A stretch of 64,000 nt of DNA from Ramlibacter tataouinensis (GTDB lineage Bacteria; Pseudomonadota; Gammaproteobacteria; Burkholderiales; Burkholderiaceae_C): the NCBI RefSeq assembly GCF_001580455.1, contig NZ_CP010951.1:682001-746000 (forward strand), written 5' to 3'. This document shows, one piece after another, positions 17,907 through 26,382 of this stretch. The notes under the pieces were generated by a model that worked only from the letters and a program-made list of their open reading frames with translations, made no database searches and had not been told where the DNA came from. The position numbers and the translations under genes were made by a program. Every line of letters begins with the position of its first letter. Position 1 is the first letter of the stretch.

Positions 17907-18815
17907 CTATTCATAGCCGAAGCTGCGCACGCGCGCTTCGTCGTCCGCCCAGCCCGAGCGCACCTTCACCCACAGTTCGAGGAAGACCTTGCAGTCCATG
18001 AGCTTCTCCAGCTCTGTGCGCGCTTCGGTGCCGATGCGCTTGAGCCGCTCGCCCTTGTCGCCGATCACCATCGCCTTGTGGCTGTCGCGCTCGACGATGA
18101 TGGTGGCGGCGATGCGCACGAGGCGCTTGTGCTTGGGGCTCGGCTCCTCGTCGAACTTGTCCACCACCACGGTGGAGGTGTAGGGCAGCTCATCGCCCGT
18201 CAGGCGGAACAGCTTTTCGCGAACTGTCTCGCCGGCGAGGAACTTCTCGCTGCGGTCCGTCAACTCATCCTCGCCGTACCACCAGGGCTGCTCGGGCAGG
18301 TATTTCTCGAAGATGGGGAACAGCCGCTCGATGTCCTTGCGGTTCTTGGCCGACATCGGGACGATCTCGGCGAACTCGTGCTTGCCCGCCGTCTCCTGCA
18401 GCCAGGGCGCCGCGTCGGCCCGGCGATTCAGCTCGTCCAGCTTGTTGGCGACCAGGACCACCGGGATGCCGGGCTTGAGCAGCGCAAGCACCTTGGCGTC
18501 GCCGGGCGTGAACTTCCCCGCTTCGACCACGAACAGCACCAGGTCCACATCCCCCACGGCCCCTTGCACCGTCTTGTTCAGCGACCGGTTCAGCGCCGTG
18601 CCGTGCCGGGTCTGGAAGCCCGGGGTGTCGACGAACACGAATTGGGACGCACCCACCGTGCGGATGCCGGTGATGCGGTGGCGCGTGGTCTGCGCCTTGC
18701 GCGAGGTGATGCTGACCTTCTGGCCTACCAGGGCGTTGAGCAGCGTCGACTTGCCGACATTGGGCTTGCCGACGATGGCGATCAGGCCGCAGCGCTGTGC
18801 GGGAGTGTCGGTCAT
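17907..18815 (-). CDS. era: GTPase Era
   Basis: A 302-residue Ras-like GTPase that binds the 3' end of 16S rRNA and assists small-subunit assembly. G1 is GKPNVGKST near residue 16, G2 lies in RHRITGIRT, G3 is DTPGF, G4 is NKLDE and G5 is SAKN. The KH domain occupies the last 90 residues, with IIVERDSHKAMVIGDKGERL as the RNA-binding GxxG region. ATG 18815 overlaps the rnc stop (ATGA), which fixes the start; the frame's upstream extension overlaps rnc and is not used. Confidence 0.96.
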   Translation of the reverse strand: MTDTPAQRCGLIAIVGKPNVGKSTLLNALVGQKVSITSRKAQTTRHRITGIRTVGASQFVFVDTPGFQTRHGTALNRSLNKTVQGAVGDVDLVLFVVEAGKFTPGDAKVLALLKPGIPVVLVANKLDELNRRADAAPWLQETAGKHEFAEIVPMSAKNRKDIERLFPIFEKYLPEQPWWYGEDELTDRSEKFLAGETVREKLFRLTGDELPYTSTVVVDKFDEEPSPKHKRLVRIAATIIVERDSHKAMVIGDKGERLKRIGTEARTELEKLMDCKVFLELWVKVRSGWADDEARVRSFGYE

Positions 18816-19495
18816 CGAGCCTTCGATTTGAGCGTGAGTAGCATGGCGGCGGCCGCAGCCTGCTCGCCCGCGCGGCGCGAGGCACCGATGCCCCGCTCGA
18901 CCACGCCCAGCTCGGACACCTCGCATTCCACATTGAAGGTCTGCTTGTGCGCCGCGCCCAGCGTGCCGGCCACGCGATAGACAGGCAGCTTCATTTTCCG
19001 CCCTTGCAGCAATTCCTGCAGTTCGGTTTTCGGGTCCTTGGCGCCGGCCGCCATGCCGGGGTTGATTTCGATGCCCCTGTAGAGCCGGTGCACCAGCGCC
19101 TCGGCCGCCGGGTAGCCGGCATCCAGGTGCACGGCACCGATGATGGCTTCGAGCGCATCGGCCAGGATCGAGGGACGGCGGTGGCCGCCCGAGCGCGCCT
19201 CGCCTTCACCCAGGCGGATGACCTCGGCCAGCCTGAGTTCGACCGCCAGGCGATGCAGGGTGTCCTGCTTGACGAGGTTGGCGCGAACGCGCGAGAGGTC
19301 GCCTTCCGGCAGGGCCTGCAGCCTGTCGTACAGCAGCGCCGCGACGGCCAGGTTGAGGACCGAGTCCCCGAGGAACTCGAGCCGCTCGTTGTGGTCCGCC
19401 GAGAAGCTGCGGTGCGTCAGCGCGCGCGCGAGCAGGCCGGGGTTGCCGAACCGATGCTGCAAGCGCTCCTGCAACGCGACCAGGGGACCATCCAC
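18812..19495 (-). CDS. rnc: Ribonuclease III
   Basis: A 227-residue double-strand-specific endoribonuclease that processes rRNA precursors and other structured RNA. The catalytic signature is NERLEFLGDSVLNLA near residue 37, and the second acidic cluster is ADALEAIIGAVHLDAGY near residue 113. The double-stranded RNA binding domain fills the last 70 residues: DPKTELQELLQGRKMKLPVY, FNVECEVSE and the terminal basic helix. It lies 7 bases after the DUF4845 gene and overlaps era, the typical cluster order. Confidence 0.96.
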   Translation of the reverse strand: MDGPLVALQERLQHRFGNPGLLARALTHRSFSADHNERLEFLGDSVLNLAVAALLYDRLQALPEGDLSRVRANLVKQDTLHRLAVELRLAEVIRLGEGEARSGGHRRPSILADALEAIIGAVHLDAGYPAAEALVHRLYRGIEINPGMAAGAKDPKTELQELLQGRKMKLPVYRVAGTLGAAHKQTFNVECEVSELGVVERGIGASRRAGEQAAAAAMLLTLKSKAR

Positions 19496-19502
19496 GCCGG
19501 CC

Positions 19503-19853
19503 TTACTTGGACTGGCCGGCGTATTTCACGACCAGGAACGCCGGACCGAACATGTGGAATTCCTTGTTGTAGGCGAACTTCACGACCACCTTGTCGCCGT
19601 CCTTCGAGACTTCCAGGTCCTTGGCGTCGATCGACTTGATGTCGTCGACCTGGGCCGCCTTGTCGAAGATCTGGCGCACTTCAGCCACCGTGTTGCCGTT
19701 CGAGGCCCGCTGCGCGGCCTTGAGGATGGCCTGGTATTCCACCGTCGTGGGAAACACCTGGGCCCCCAGCACGGCGCCACAGGCCAGCACCCCCACCACG
19801 AACAGCAGGGTGAACATGGACATCCCCGCCTGCCCTTTGCGCCCTTGTTTCAT
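19503..19853 (-). CDS. DUF4845 single-pass membrane protein
   Basis: A 116-residue protein with one N-terminal transmembrane segment (about residues 12-31) preceded by a basic tail, MKQGRKGQAGMS, which looks like a pilin or signal-anchor N-terminus. The rest is a small soluble domain, with TVAEVRQIFDKAAQVDDIKS and VVVKFAYNKEFHMFGPAFLVV. The family is common between lepB and rnc in betaproteobacteria and has no established role. The start is ATG 19853, preceded by GGAGG at suitable distance; a longer upstream frame would run into lepB. Confidence 0.82.
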   Translation of the reverse strand: MKQGRKGQAGMSMFTLLFVVGVLACGAVLGAQVFPTTVEYQAILKAAQRASNGNTVAEVRQIFDKAAQVDDIKSIDAKDLEVSKDGDKVVVKFAYNKEFHMFGPAFLVVKYAGQSK

Positions 19854-19876
19854 TCCCCCGCTCCTCCAGAATTTGA

Positions 19877-20845
19877 CTACTCGAATGACCCGATCCGCTT
19901 GAAGCTGCCGAAGTTCATCCAGATGAAGAAGGCCTTCCCCACGATGTTCCGGTCGGGGACGAATCCCCAAAAGCGCGAATCGGCTGAATTATCGCGGTTG
20001 TCGCCCATCATGAAGTAGTGGCCTTCCGGCACTTTGCAGACGACCCCCTCCAAACTGTAGCGGCAATTCCCCTGGTTCGGGAAATTCTCCACACCCGGCA
20101 CGAATGCGGCGCCCTTGTCGTCGTTCAGGATCCGGTGGCGCCTGGTCCCGAGCACTTCCTCGTACTGCTTGTAGTACGCCATGGCGTCCTCGTCGAAGAA
20201 GTCCGACACCGGCTCCTTGGAGACCGGCTTGCCGTTGATCGTCAGGCGCTTGTTCAGGTAGGCGACCTCGTCGCCCGGCACGCCCACCACGCGCTTGATG
20301 TAGTCCAGGCTCGGCTTGGGCGGATAGCGAAACACCATCACGTCGCCGCGCTGGGGGGACGTGCCTTCGGTCAGCTTGGTATGGATCACCGGCAACCGCA
20401 CGCCGTAGGCGAACTTGTTCACCAGGATCAGGTCGCCCACCAGCAGCGTGGGGATCATCGAGCCGGACGGAATCTTGAACGGCTCGAACAGGAAGGAGCG
20501 CAGCACGAACACCGCCAGGATCACCGGGAACAGGCCCGCGGTCCAATCGAGCCACCAGGGCTGCATCAGCAGGCGCTGGCGCGCTTCGGCCAGGTCGCCG
20601 TCGACCTGGGTGATGCCGCGGGCGGCCAGTTCGGCGCGGCGCTGTGTGCCCTGCGCCTGCAGGGTCGCCGCCGCGGCACGGCGGCGCGGCAGGAAATAAA
20701 AGCGCTCGGCCAGCCAGTACAGGCCGGTCACCACGGTGGCGACAAAGAGCAGCAGTGCGAAATTGCCTTCCAGCGCGCCCAGGTACCAGGCGCCGGCATA
20801 GGCGACGAAAGCCGCGAGGACGGCGGTGGTGAGCAGCGGCATCAT
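19877..20845 (-). CDS. lepB: Signal peptidase I
   Basis: A 322-residue membrane serine protease that cleaves signal peptides from exported proteins on the periplasmic side. Two N-terminal membrane segments (about residues 5-24 and 28-45) precede a cytosolic loop; a third hydrophobic stretch lies near 100-117. The catalytic Ser is in FKIPSGSMIPTLLVGD and the Lys in YIKRVVGVPGDEV. The box YFMMGDNRDNSADSR and FIWMNFGSFKRIG complete the family. It lies between lepA and DUF4845. Confidence 0.96.
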   Translation of the reverse strand: MMPLLTTAVLAAFVAYAGAWYLGALEGNFALLLFVATVVTGLYWLAERFYFLPRRRAAAATLQAQGTQRRAELAARGITQVDGDLAEARQRLLMQPWWLDWTAGLFPVILAVFVLRSFLFEPFKIPSGSMIPTLLVGDLILVNKFAYGVRLPVIHTKLTEGTSPQRGDVMVFRYPPKPSLDYIKRVVGVPGDEVAYLNKRLTINGKPVSKEPVSDFFDEDAMAYYKQYEEVLGTRRHRILNDDKGAAFVPGVENFPNQGNCRYSLEGVVCKVPEGHYFMMGDNRDNSADSRFWGFVPDRNIVGKAFFIWMNFGSFKRIGSFE

Positions 20846-20879
20846 GCGGCCCTCCGCGGGCCGGCGTGGAGGCGGCGGC

Positions 20880-22691
20880 TCATTCCTCGACCTGCAGGAT
20901 GGCGAGGAAGGCTTCCTGCGGGACTTCGACCGATCCGATCTGCTTCATTCGTTTCTTGCCTGCCTTTTGTTTTTCGAGCAGCTTGCGCTTGCGGGTGATG
21001 TCACCGCCATAGCATTTTGCCAGCACGTTCTTGCGCAGCGCCTTGACGGTTTCCCGCGCGATGATATTCGCGCCGATGGCCGCCTGGATGGCGACGTCGA
21101 ACATCTGCCGGCTGATGATCTCACGCATCTTGGCCACCACCGCCCGGCCGCGGTACTGCGCCTGGCTGCGGTGCACGATGATGGACAGCGCGTCCACTTT
21201 CTCGCCGTTGAGCAGGATGTCGACCTTCACGACGTCGGAGGGCCGGTACTCCTTGAACTCGTAGTCCATGGAGGCGTAGCCGCGGCTCACCGACTTCAGC
21301 TTGTCGAAGAAGTCCAGGACGATCTCGCCCAGCGGCAGCTCATAGGTGAGCATCACCTGCCGGCCGTGGTAGGCCATGTTGATCTGCACCCCGCGTTTCT
21401 GGTTGGCCAGCGTCATCACCGCCCCGACGTAGTCCTGCGGCATGTACAGGTGCACCGTGACGATGGGCTCGCGGATCTCCTGGATCTGGCCCTGGTCCGG
21501 CATCTTGGCCGGGTTCTCGACCATCAGCTCCTCGCCGTCGTTCTTCGCGACCTGGTAGACCACGCTGGGCGCGGTGGTGATCAGGTCCTGGTCGAATTCG
21601 CGCTCCAGCCGCTCCTGCACGATCTCCATGTGCAGCAGGCCCAGGAAGCCGCAGCGGAAGCCGAAGCCCAGGGCCTGGCTCACTTCCGGCTCGTAGTGCA
21701 GCGAAGCATCGTTGAGCTTCAGCTTCTCCAGGCTGTCGCGCAGCGCGTCGTACTGGTTGGCCTCGGTCGGGTACAGGCCGGCGAAGACCTGCGGCTGGAT
21801 TTCCTTGAAACCCGGCAGTGGCTCGGTCGCGGTGAAGGCGGCGCCGCCGCTGCCGGCCTTGATCAAGGTGACGGTGTCGCCCACCCGGGCGGCCTGCAGC
21901 TCCTTGATGCCGGCGATGATGTAGCCCACCTCCCCGGCTTCCAGCGACTCGCGCGACTCGTTGGCCGGCGTGAAGACGCCGAGCTGGTTGGCTTCGTAGG
22001 TGGCCTCACTGGCCATCAGCTTGATGCGTTCGCCCTTGGCCAGCCGGCCGTCAACCACCCGCACGAGCATCACCACGCCCACGTAGCTGTCGAACCAGCT
22101 GTCGATGATCATGGCGCGCAGCGGTCCCTGGGCGTTGCCGCGCGGCGCCGGGATGCGGGCCACGATCGCCTCCAGGATCTCGTCGATGCCCAGGCCGGTC
22201 TTGGCGGAGCAGGGAATCGCCTCGCTGGCGTCGATCCCGATGACGTCCTCGACCTCGCGCTTGGCGTTCTCGGGGTCGGCCTGCGGCAGGTCCATCTTGT
22301 TCAGGACCGGCACCACCTCGACGCCGAGGTCCAGCGCCGTGTAGCAGTTGGCCACCGTCTGCGCTTCGACGCCCTGGCTCGCATCCACCACCAGCAGCGC
22401 GCCCTCGCAGGCGCTGAGCGAGCGCGAGACTTCGTACGAGAAGTCGACGTGGCCCGGCGTGTCGATCAGATTGAGGTTGTAGACCGTGCCGTCGCGCGCT
22501 TCGTAGCGCAGCGCCGCGGTCTGCGCCTTGATGGTTATCCCACGCTCTTTCTCGAGGTCCATCGAGTCGAGCACTTGCTCTTCCATCTCGCGCTCCGACA
22601 GTCCGCCGCAACGCTGAATCAAGCGGTCAGCCAGCGTCGATTTGCCGTGATCGATGTGCGCGATGATCGAAAAGTTTCTGATGTGATTCAT
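20880..22691 (-). CDS. lepA: Elongation factor 4 (LepA)
   Basis: A 603-residue translational GTPase that binds ribosomes and back-translocates stalled complexes. The G1 motif is AHIDHGKSTLADRL near residue 15, G3 is DTPGHVDFSYEV, and G4 is NKMDLPQAD. The LepA-specific C-terminal domain includes GYASMDYEFKEYRPSDVVK and CYGGDITRKRKLLEKQKAGK. The start is ATG 22691; a TTG directly in front (22694) is possible but needless. Ribosome-binding complementarity before it is weak. It opens the minus-strand operon that runs to nagZ. Confidence 0.96.
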   Translation of the reverse strand: MNHIRNFSIIAHIDHGKSTLADRLIQRCGGLSEREMEEQVLDSMDLEKERGITIKAQTAALRYEARDGTVYNLNLIDTPGHVDFSYEVSRSLSACEGALLVVDASQGVEAQTVANCYTALDLGVEVVPVLNKMDLPQADPENAKREVEDVIGIDASEAIPCSAKTGLGIDEILEAIVARIPAPRGNAQGPLRAMIIDSWFDSYVGVVMLVRVVDGRLAKGERIKLMASEATYEANQLGVFTPANESRESLEAGEVGYIIAGIKELQAARVGDTVTLIKAGSGGAAFTATEPLPGFKEIQPQVFAGLYPTEANQYDALRDSLEKLKLNDASLHYEPEVSQALGFGFRCGFLGLLHMEIVQERLEREFDQDLITTAPSVVYQVAKNDGEELMVENPAKMPDQGQIQEIREPIVTVHLYMPQDYVGAVMTLANQKRGVQINMAYHGRQVMLTYELPLGEIVLDFFDKLKSVSRGYASMDYEFKEYRPSDVVKVDILLNGEKVDALSIIVHRSQAQYRGRAVVAKMREIISRQMFDVAIQAAIGANIIARETVKALRKNVLAKCYGGDITRKRKLLEKQKAGKKRMKQIGSVEVPQEAFLAILQVEE

Positions 22692-22736
22692 CAAAGGGGA
22701 CGCTTAAGTATTTGAATTCAAACGGCGCTGACAAAG

Positions 22737-22767
22737 AAAAAAGGGCGCGTCGAGTGGCGACGCGCCC
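22737..22767 (-). terminator. Strong rho-independent terminator-like hairpin before lepA
   Basis: On the minus strand a perfect 10-bp GC-rich stem (22767-22758 with 22752-22743) with a 5-base loop is followed by six T residues (22742-22737). This has the form of an intrinsic terminator, but it lies upstream of lepA and 46 bases from its start. It would end whatever minus-strand transcript comes from 22800-23130, or reduce read-through into lepA. Confidence 0.8.
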
Positions 22768-22801
22768 TGAACCAACAATCTATGGCAACTGCGATAGTTG
22801 G
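22737..22801 (-). ncRNA. Candidate small RNA of about 65 nt upstream of lepA
   Basis: The minus strand has a -10-like TACAAT at 22813-22808, which predicts a transcript start near 22801. It would run through a 5-bp hairpin (22800-22786, loop of five) and a short U-rich single-stranded linker, and end in the strong terminator at 22767-22737. No open reading frame fits. There is no convincing -35 box. I do not recognise the RNA as a known family. It could equally be the 3' end of a longer leader. Confidence 0.35.
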
Positions 22802-22816
22802 AGCTTCATTGTAGGC

Positions 22817-22844
22817 AAAAAGCCCCGGACGTACAGCCGCGGGG
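22817..22844 (-). terminator. Second terminator-like hairpin between degQ and lepA
   Basis: On the minus strand an imperfect stem pairs CCCCGCGG (22844-22837) with CCGGGG (22828-22823) around an 8-base loop, followed by C and five T residues (22821-22817). It lies just upstream of the TACAAT box of the candidate small RNA, so it could isolate that RNA from upstream transcription. The stem is shorter than those on either side. Confidence 0.5.
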
Positions 22845-23130
22845 AGCGCCGAAACCGGTCGTTGCAGGTCAGCAACAAGAAACTTACTCACAGCTTATTA
22901 ACAATTGGCGGGCGCCGGCTCTGGGACAAGTTGTGGGCGATCTGTGGATCGGCGGCGCAGGTGCGAAATAGTCTCAACCTTGCGGCCCGGACCCGGGGTC
23001 CATATGCCTCAAGGTCGATCCGGAAGCGTCCGATTCTATCGAATCAGGCAGTTGAGCCCGAGCCAAGTTAGCATACGCAAACTTACAACTCTTCCGTAGC
23101 CCGTCGCTTTTCGGCGACCAGAGAAACCTG
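22845..23130. other. Gene-free stretch between degQ terminator and small-RNA region
   Basis: I see no credible coding frame on either strand across these 286 bases. The composition is less GC-rich than the genes around it. A short hairpin-forming sequence lies at 23102-23118. A few DnaA-box-like words occur near 22885-22950 but none matches the consensus well. The lepA promoter may lie in this interval or between 22692 and 22736; I cannot point to a good -35/-10 pair. Confidence 0.4.
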
Positions 23131-23165
23131 AAAAAGCCCCAAACCCGACTGGGCGCTGGGGCTTT
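23131..23165 (-). terminator. Rho-independent terminator of degQ
   Basis: Eleven bases after the degQ stop, an 8-bp stem (23165-23158 with 23140-23133) encloses a 17-base loop and is followed on the minus strand by a run of five T residues. It most likely ends the rpoE-rseA-rseB-degQ transcript. Confidence 0.8.
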
Positions 23166-23175
23166 AGGCCGGTCC

Positions 23176-24657
23176 TCAGCCGCGCGCGGGCCGGATGACC
23201 AGGTAGGAAGCCAGTTCGCCGCGTCGCAGCAGGACCGGAATCGCCTTGCTCTTGTCGACGCGGGCCAGCGCGGCATCGAACTCGCGCACGTTGTTGACGT
23301 CGACATTGCCGATCTGGACGATGATGTCGCCCTCGCGGATGCCCGCGCGCGCGGCACTCTCGGAGACGCCCTCCACCTTGACACCGCCCTTGATCTTCAG
23401 TTCCTTCTTCTGCGCCTCGGTGAGGTCGCTGACCGCCAGCCCGACCGATTGCGCCGCCGGCGACGACTTGGGCTTGTCCGATTCCTTGGCCGCCGCGGGA
23501 CGGATCGGTTTCTCGGGTTCGAACTCGGCCACGGTGACGTTGAGGTCGCGCGAGGCGCCCTTGCGGAACACGGTGAGGGTGGCGCGCGCACCCGGCTTGG
23601 TGTTGCCGACCAGGCGCTGCAGATCGGTGGCGCGATCGATCACCTTGCCGTCGAACTTGGTGATGATGTCGCCGGCCTCGACACCGGCCTTGTCCGCCGG
23701 CGAGCCGCTCTCGACGCTGCGCACGAAGGCACCCATGGGCTTGCCCAGGCCGATGGACTCGGCCACGTCCTTGGTGACCTGGTCGATCTGCACGCCGACG
23801 CGGCCGCGGGTCACGCGCCCTGCCACGCGAAGCTGGTCGCTGACGCGGATCGCCTCGTCGATCGGGATGGCGAACGAGATGCCCATGTAGCCGCCCGAGC
23901 GCGAATAGATCTGGCTGTTGATGCCGACCACTTCGCCGCGCATGTTGATCAGCGGGCCGCCGGAATTGCCCGGGTTGATCGCCACGTCGGTCTGGATCAG
24001 CGGCAGGTAGTCGCCGGTGTCGCGCTGCTTGGCGCTGACGATGCCGGCAGTGACGCTGCTCTCCAGGCCGAAGGGCGAGCCGATCGCCAGCACCCATTCG
24101 CCCACGCGCAGCCGGCCGACATCGCCGACCCGCACCGTGGGCAGGCCGGTGGCTTCGATCTTGACCACCGCGACGTCGGTGCGCTTGTCCAGGCCGACGA
24201 TGCGGGCCTTGAGTTCGCGCTTGTCGGTCAGCGTGACGATCACCTCATCGGCGCCGTCGATCACGTGCGCATTGGTCATCACGAAACCGTCGGGCGTGAG
24301 GATGAAGCCGGAGCCCAGGCCCCTCGACTGCTGCTGCTCGTCGTCGGGCTGCGGCCGGTTGGGCCGCGGTCCCTGCCGCCCGGGCGGATTGGGCATCGGC
24401 TGGCCGAAGAAGCGCCGGAAAAACTCCTGCATGTCCTCGTCCATGTTGCCGGACGGCGCATTGCCGGGCCGAGCTCGTTCCAGGGTGCGGATGCCAACCA
24501 CCGCCGGACCCACCTGCTCAGCCAGGTCGGCGAAGTCGGGCAGCGCTCGCGTCGGAGCCGCCACCGGCTGCTGCGCGGCGGCCATGCCCATCCCTCCGAA
24601 CGCCAGAGCCAGCATCAGGCTCCAGGCTCGCAATTTCTTCCTATCGATGCTGTGCAT
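23176..24657 (-). CDS. degQ: Periplasmic serine protease of the DegQ/MucD family
   Basis: A 493-residue HtrA-type protease that degrades misfolded envelope proteins. A signal peptide occupies about residues 1-28 and ends MGMAAAQ. The chymotrypsin-like domain carries the triad in VMTNAHVIDGAD (His), KRTDVAVVKIE (Asp) and NPGNSGGPLINM (Ser). Two PDZ domains follow, with GVQIDQVTKDVAESIG and VSDLTEAQKKELKIKGG as entry points. The start is ATG 24657, with AAAGG nearby; the frame continues upstream without a plausible start. As the last gene of the rpoE operon it is the counterpart of Pseudomonas mucD. Confidence 0.95.
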   Translation of the reverse strand: MHSIDRKKLRAWSLMLALAFGGMGMAAAQQPVAAPTRALPDFADLAEQVGPAVVGIRTLERARPGNAPSGNMDEDMQEFFRRFFGQPMPNPPGRQGPRPNRPQPDDEQQQSRGLGSGFILTPDGFVMTNAHVIDGADEVIVTLTDKRELKARIVGLDKRTDVAVVKIEATGLPTVRVGDVGRLRVGEWVLAIGSPFGLESSVTAGIVSAKQRDTGDYLPLIQTDVAINPGNSGGPLINMRGEVVGINSQIYSRSGGYMGISFAIPIDEAIRVSDQLRVAGRVTRGRVGVQIDQVTKDVAESIGLGKPMGAFVRSVESGSPADKAGVEAGDIITKFDGKVIDRATDLQRLVGNTKPGARATLTVFRKGASRDLNVTVAEFEPEKPIRPAAAKESDKPKSSPAAQSVGLAVSDLTEAQKKELKIKGGVKVEGVSESAARAGIREGDIIVQIGNVDVNNVREFDAALARVDKSKAIPVLLRRGELASYLVIRPARG

Positions 24658-24733
24658 GTCGACCTTTCGAGAAACGATTAACGCTGGGAACCAGTAGACA
24701 CGAAAAGGTTCATCCGCGGGGGTCAGGCCGCCA

Positions 24734-25783
24734 TTACTTGCGCCGCTCCAGCCCATGCGCAAAGGCGCGAAGCGTGCGCGGCGGAACCTCGCCGACGACC
24801 GTGAGCCACCATTCCTGGACCCGGCGCGTGAGGGTGTGCGTGGCACCGCTCGCGAAAAGAGCTTCCTGGCCATGCCGCCGGCTGTCATTGGCCTCCACGA
24901 ACAATGACACCGCCGCCAGCCCATCCGAAAAAATCCATTGCATGGTGCCCTCCGGCACAGGCGCGCCCAGCACCGGCCGCTTGTAGCAGCTGACCGGCTT
25001 GAAGCCGGCGGGCACGGACCGCAACTGCCAGCCCTCGGCATCTGCCGTGGTCTTGAGCACCTCGGCCCGCTCGACGCGCCAGCCCTCGGTGGCTGTCATC
25101 ATGCGCGTGATGCTATCGGTGCGCACCGGCACGTCCAGCGCCAGCTCGGAGAAAGCGGACTGCTCTAGGACATTGCCTTCGCCGTCCAGGGTCTGCAGCT
25201 TCACCACCAGGCCTGACTTCTTCTCGCTCCAGATGCGATAGCCCCAGCGCAGGTTGTCCCTGGGCGCCAGCTGCACCACGTCGGCCTCAAAGCCGGCCAC
25301 CCGGTCGGAGCCGAGCCGGCGCGCCGTGTAGAAGTCGGGGATCGGACTGTCGCTGCTCTTGACCAGGCTGGTGAAGATGCCGAGCGACTCGCGGCGCTCG
25401 GTCCGCACCACGTGCGACTCCGGCAGGAAGGTCACGACCTGCTCGTTGCGGCGGAACACCGAACGCGGCGCGCCGGTGAGTGCTTCCACCCGCTCGACCT
25501 GCACGTCACCCTCGGACCCGTGCCAGATGCGGGCGCTGGACATCACCCCGTTGTTGGCCGAGATCACGAAGATGCCGACATAGCTGCGGCCGCGCGATGC
25601 GTCGTGCATCCGGGCGAGCCATTCGCTGACGCCGCGCTCGTTAGGCTGCGAGGCACTGCCCGGGGGCCCGGCCGGTGGCGGCTGCGCATGCCCCCACTTC
25701 AACCCGAGACCCAGCCCGAAGGCGAGCAAGCCCCGGGTGAACACGCGCTTGGACGACAAGGCTTCGGCCATGGCGAGGCGCAT
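24734..25783 (-). CDS. rseB: Sigma-E regulatory protein RseB/MucB
   Basis: A 349-residue periplasmic protein with an N-terminal signal sequence (about residues 1-33, ending KWGHAQ). The MucB/RseB N-terminal LolA-like domain begins with WLARMHDASRGRSYVGIFV and contains MSSARIWHGSEGDVQVERVE; the C-terminal domain includes WQLRSVPAGFKPVSCYKRPV and MQWIFSDGLAAVSLFVE. In characterised systems RseB binds the periplasmic part of RseA and shields it from DegS until off-pathway lipopolysaccharide or lipoproteins are sensed. It starts 3 bases after rseA. Confidence 0.92.
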   Translation of the reverse strand: MRLAMAEALSSKRVFTRGLLAFGLGLGLKWGHAQPPPAGPPGSASQPNERGVSEWLARMHDASRGRSYVGIFVISANNGVMSSARIWHGSEGDVQVERVEALTGAPRSVFRRNEQVVTFLPESHVVRTERRESLGIFTSLVKSSDSPIPDFYTARRLGSDRVAGFEADVVQLAPRDNLRWGYRIWSEKKSGLVVKLQTLDGEGNVLEQSAFSELALDVPVRTDSITRMMTATEGWRVERAEVLKTTADAEGWQLRSVPAGFKPVSCYKRPVLGAPVPEGTMQWIFSDGLAAVSLFVEANDSRRHGQEALFASGATHTLTRRVQEWWLTVVGEVPPRTLRAFAHGLERRK

Positions 25784-25786
25784 GCG

Positions 25787-26377
25787 TCAGCGCCCCTGGC
25801 CGTCGAAGGTGGCGTTGTGCAGGTAGCCTGCCGGGGGAACCAATGACCCACCGCCGAGCTGCCGGTGCGTGGCCATCAGTTCATCCAGCCGGGGGTCGCG
25901 GATCATGACGCCGCGCTCGCTGCCGGCCAGCACGGTGCCGGGCTGGGTCGTGGCCAGCTGGCCCGCGTCCTGCCTGGGCGAACCCACCACGGTCCATGCG
26001 ACGGCGCCGACCGCGGCCAGCGATGCGAGGCCGGCCACCAGCTTCCAGCGGAAGCTGCTGTCGTTGGCGGCGGGCTCCAGCGCGCGCGGATCGACGAGGG
26101 GCTGCTGCTGCGCAAGCGTCGTCGCGTCGACCTCCTCGCCCTGCAGCCGTACCTGCAGCCGGCTCAAGAAAGCCTGAGACGGCGTGCCCGCGGCGAGTTC
26201 GCTGGAACGAAGCACGTCGCCGATCAGGTGGTAGGCATGCCACGCCTCCCGGGCCGTTGGGTCCGAGGCCGCAAGCTCCACGCCGCGCGTGAAGGCATCG
26301 CCTTCCAGCCGGCCGTCGGCCATGTCCGATATCAATTCCCTGGTCCTGATCTGTTCCATCACGTCGCTACGCCCCAT
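25787..26377 (-). CDS. rseA: Anti-sigma-E factor RseA/MucA
   Basis: A 196-residue single-pass membrane protein. The cytosolic RseA N-terminal domain, which binds the sigma factor, begins VMEQIRTRELISDMADGRLE. A transmembrane helix lies at about residues 108-130 within the segment from FRWKLVAGLASLAAVGAVAW. The periplasmic tail of about 65 residues contains LDELMATHRQLGGGS. It holds RpoE inactive at the membrane until cleaved. The start at ATG 26377 lies five bases after rpoE with GGTGAG before it; ATG 26359 (MEQIRT) is the alternative and gives a more usual N-terminus. Confidence 0.92.
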   Translation of the reverse strand: MGRSDVMEQIRTRELISDMADGRLEGDAFTRGVELAASDPTAREAWHAYHLIGDVLRSSELAAGTPSQAFLSRLQVRLQGEEVDATTLAQQQPLVDPRALEPAANDSSFRWKLVAGLASLAAVGAVAWTVVGSPRQDAGQLATTQPGTVLAGSERGVMIRDPRLDELMATHRQLGGGSLVPPAGYLHNATFDGQGR

Positions 26378-26382
26378 CCCAC

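Noticed and set aside
22885..22950. DnaA-box-like words and an AT-richer stretch suggesting an origin
   Set aside because: No word matches the DnaA consensus within one mismatch in a repeated array, and dnaA, dnaN or gidA are not nearby.
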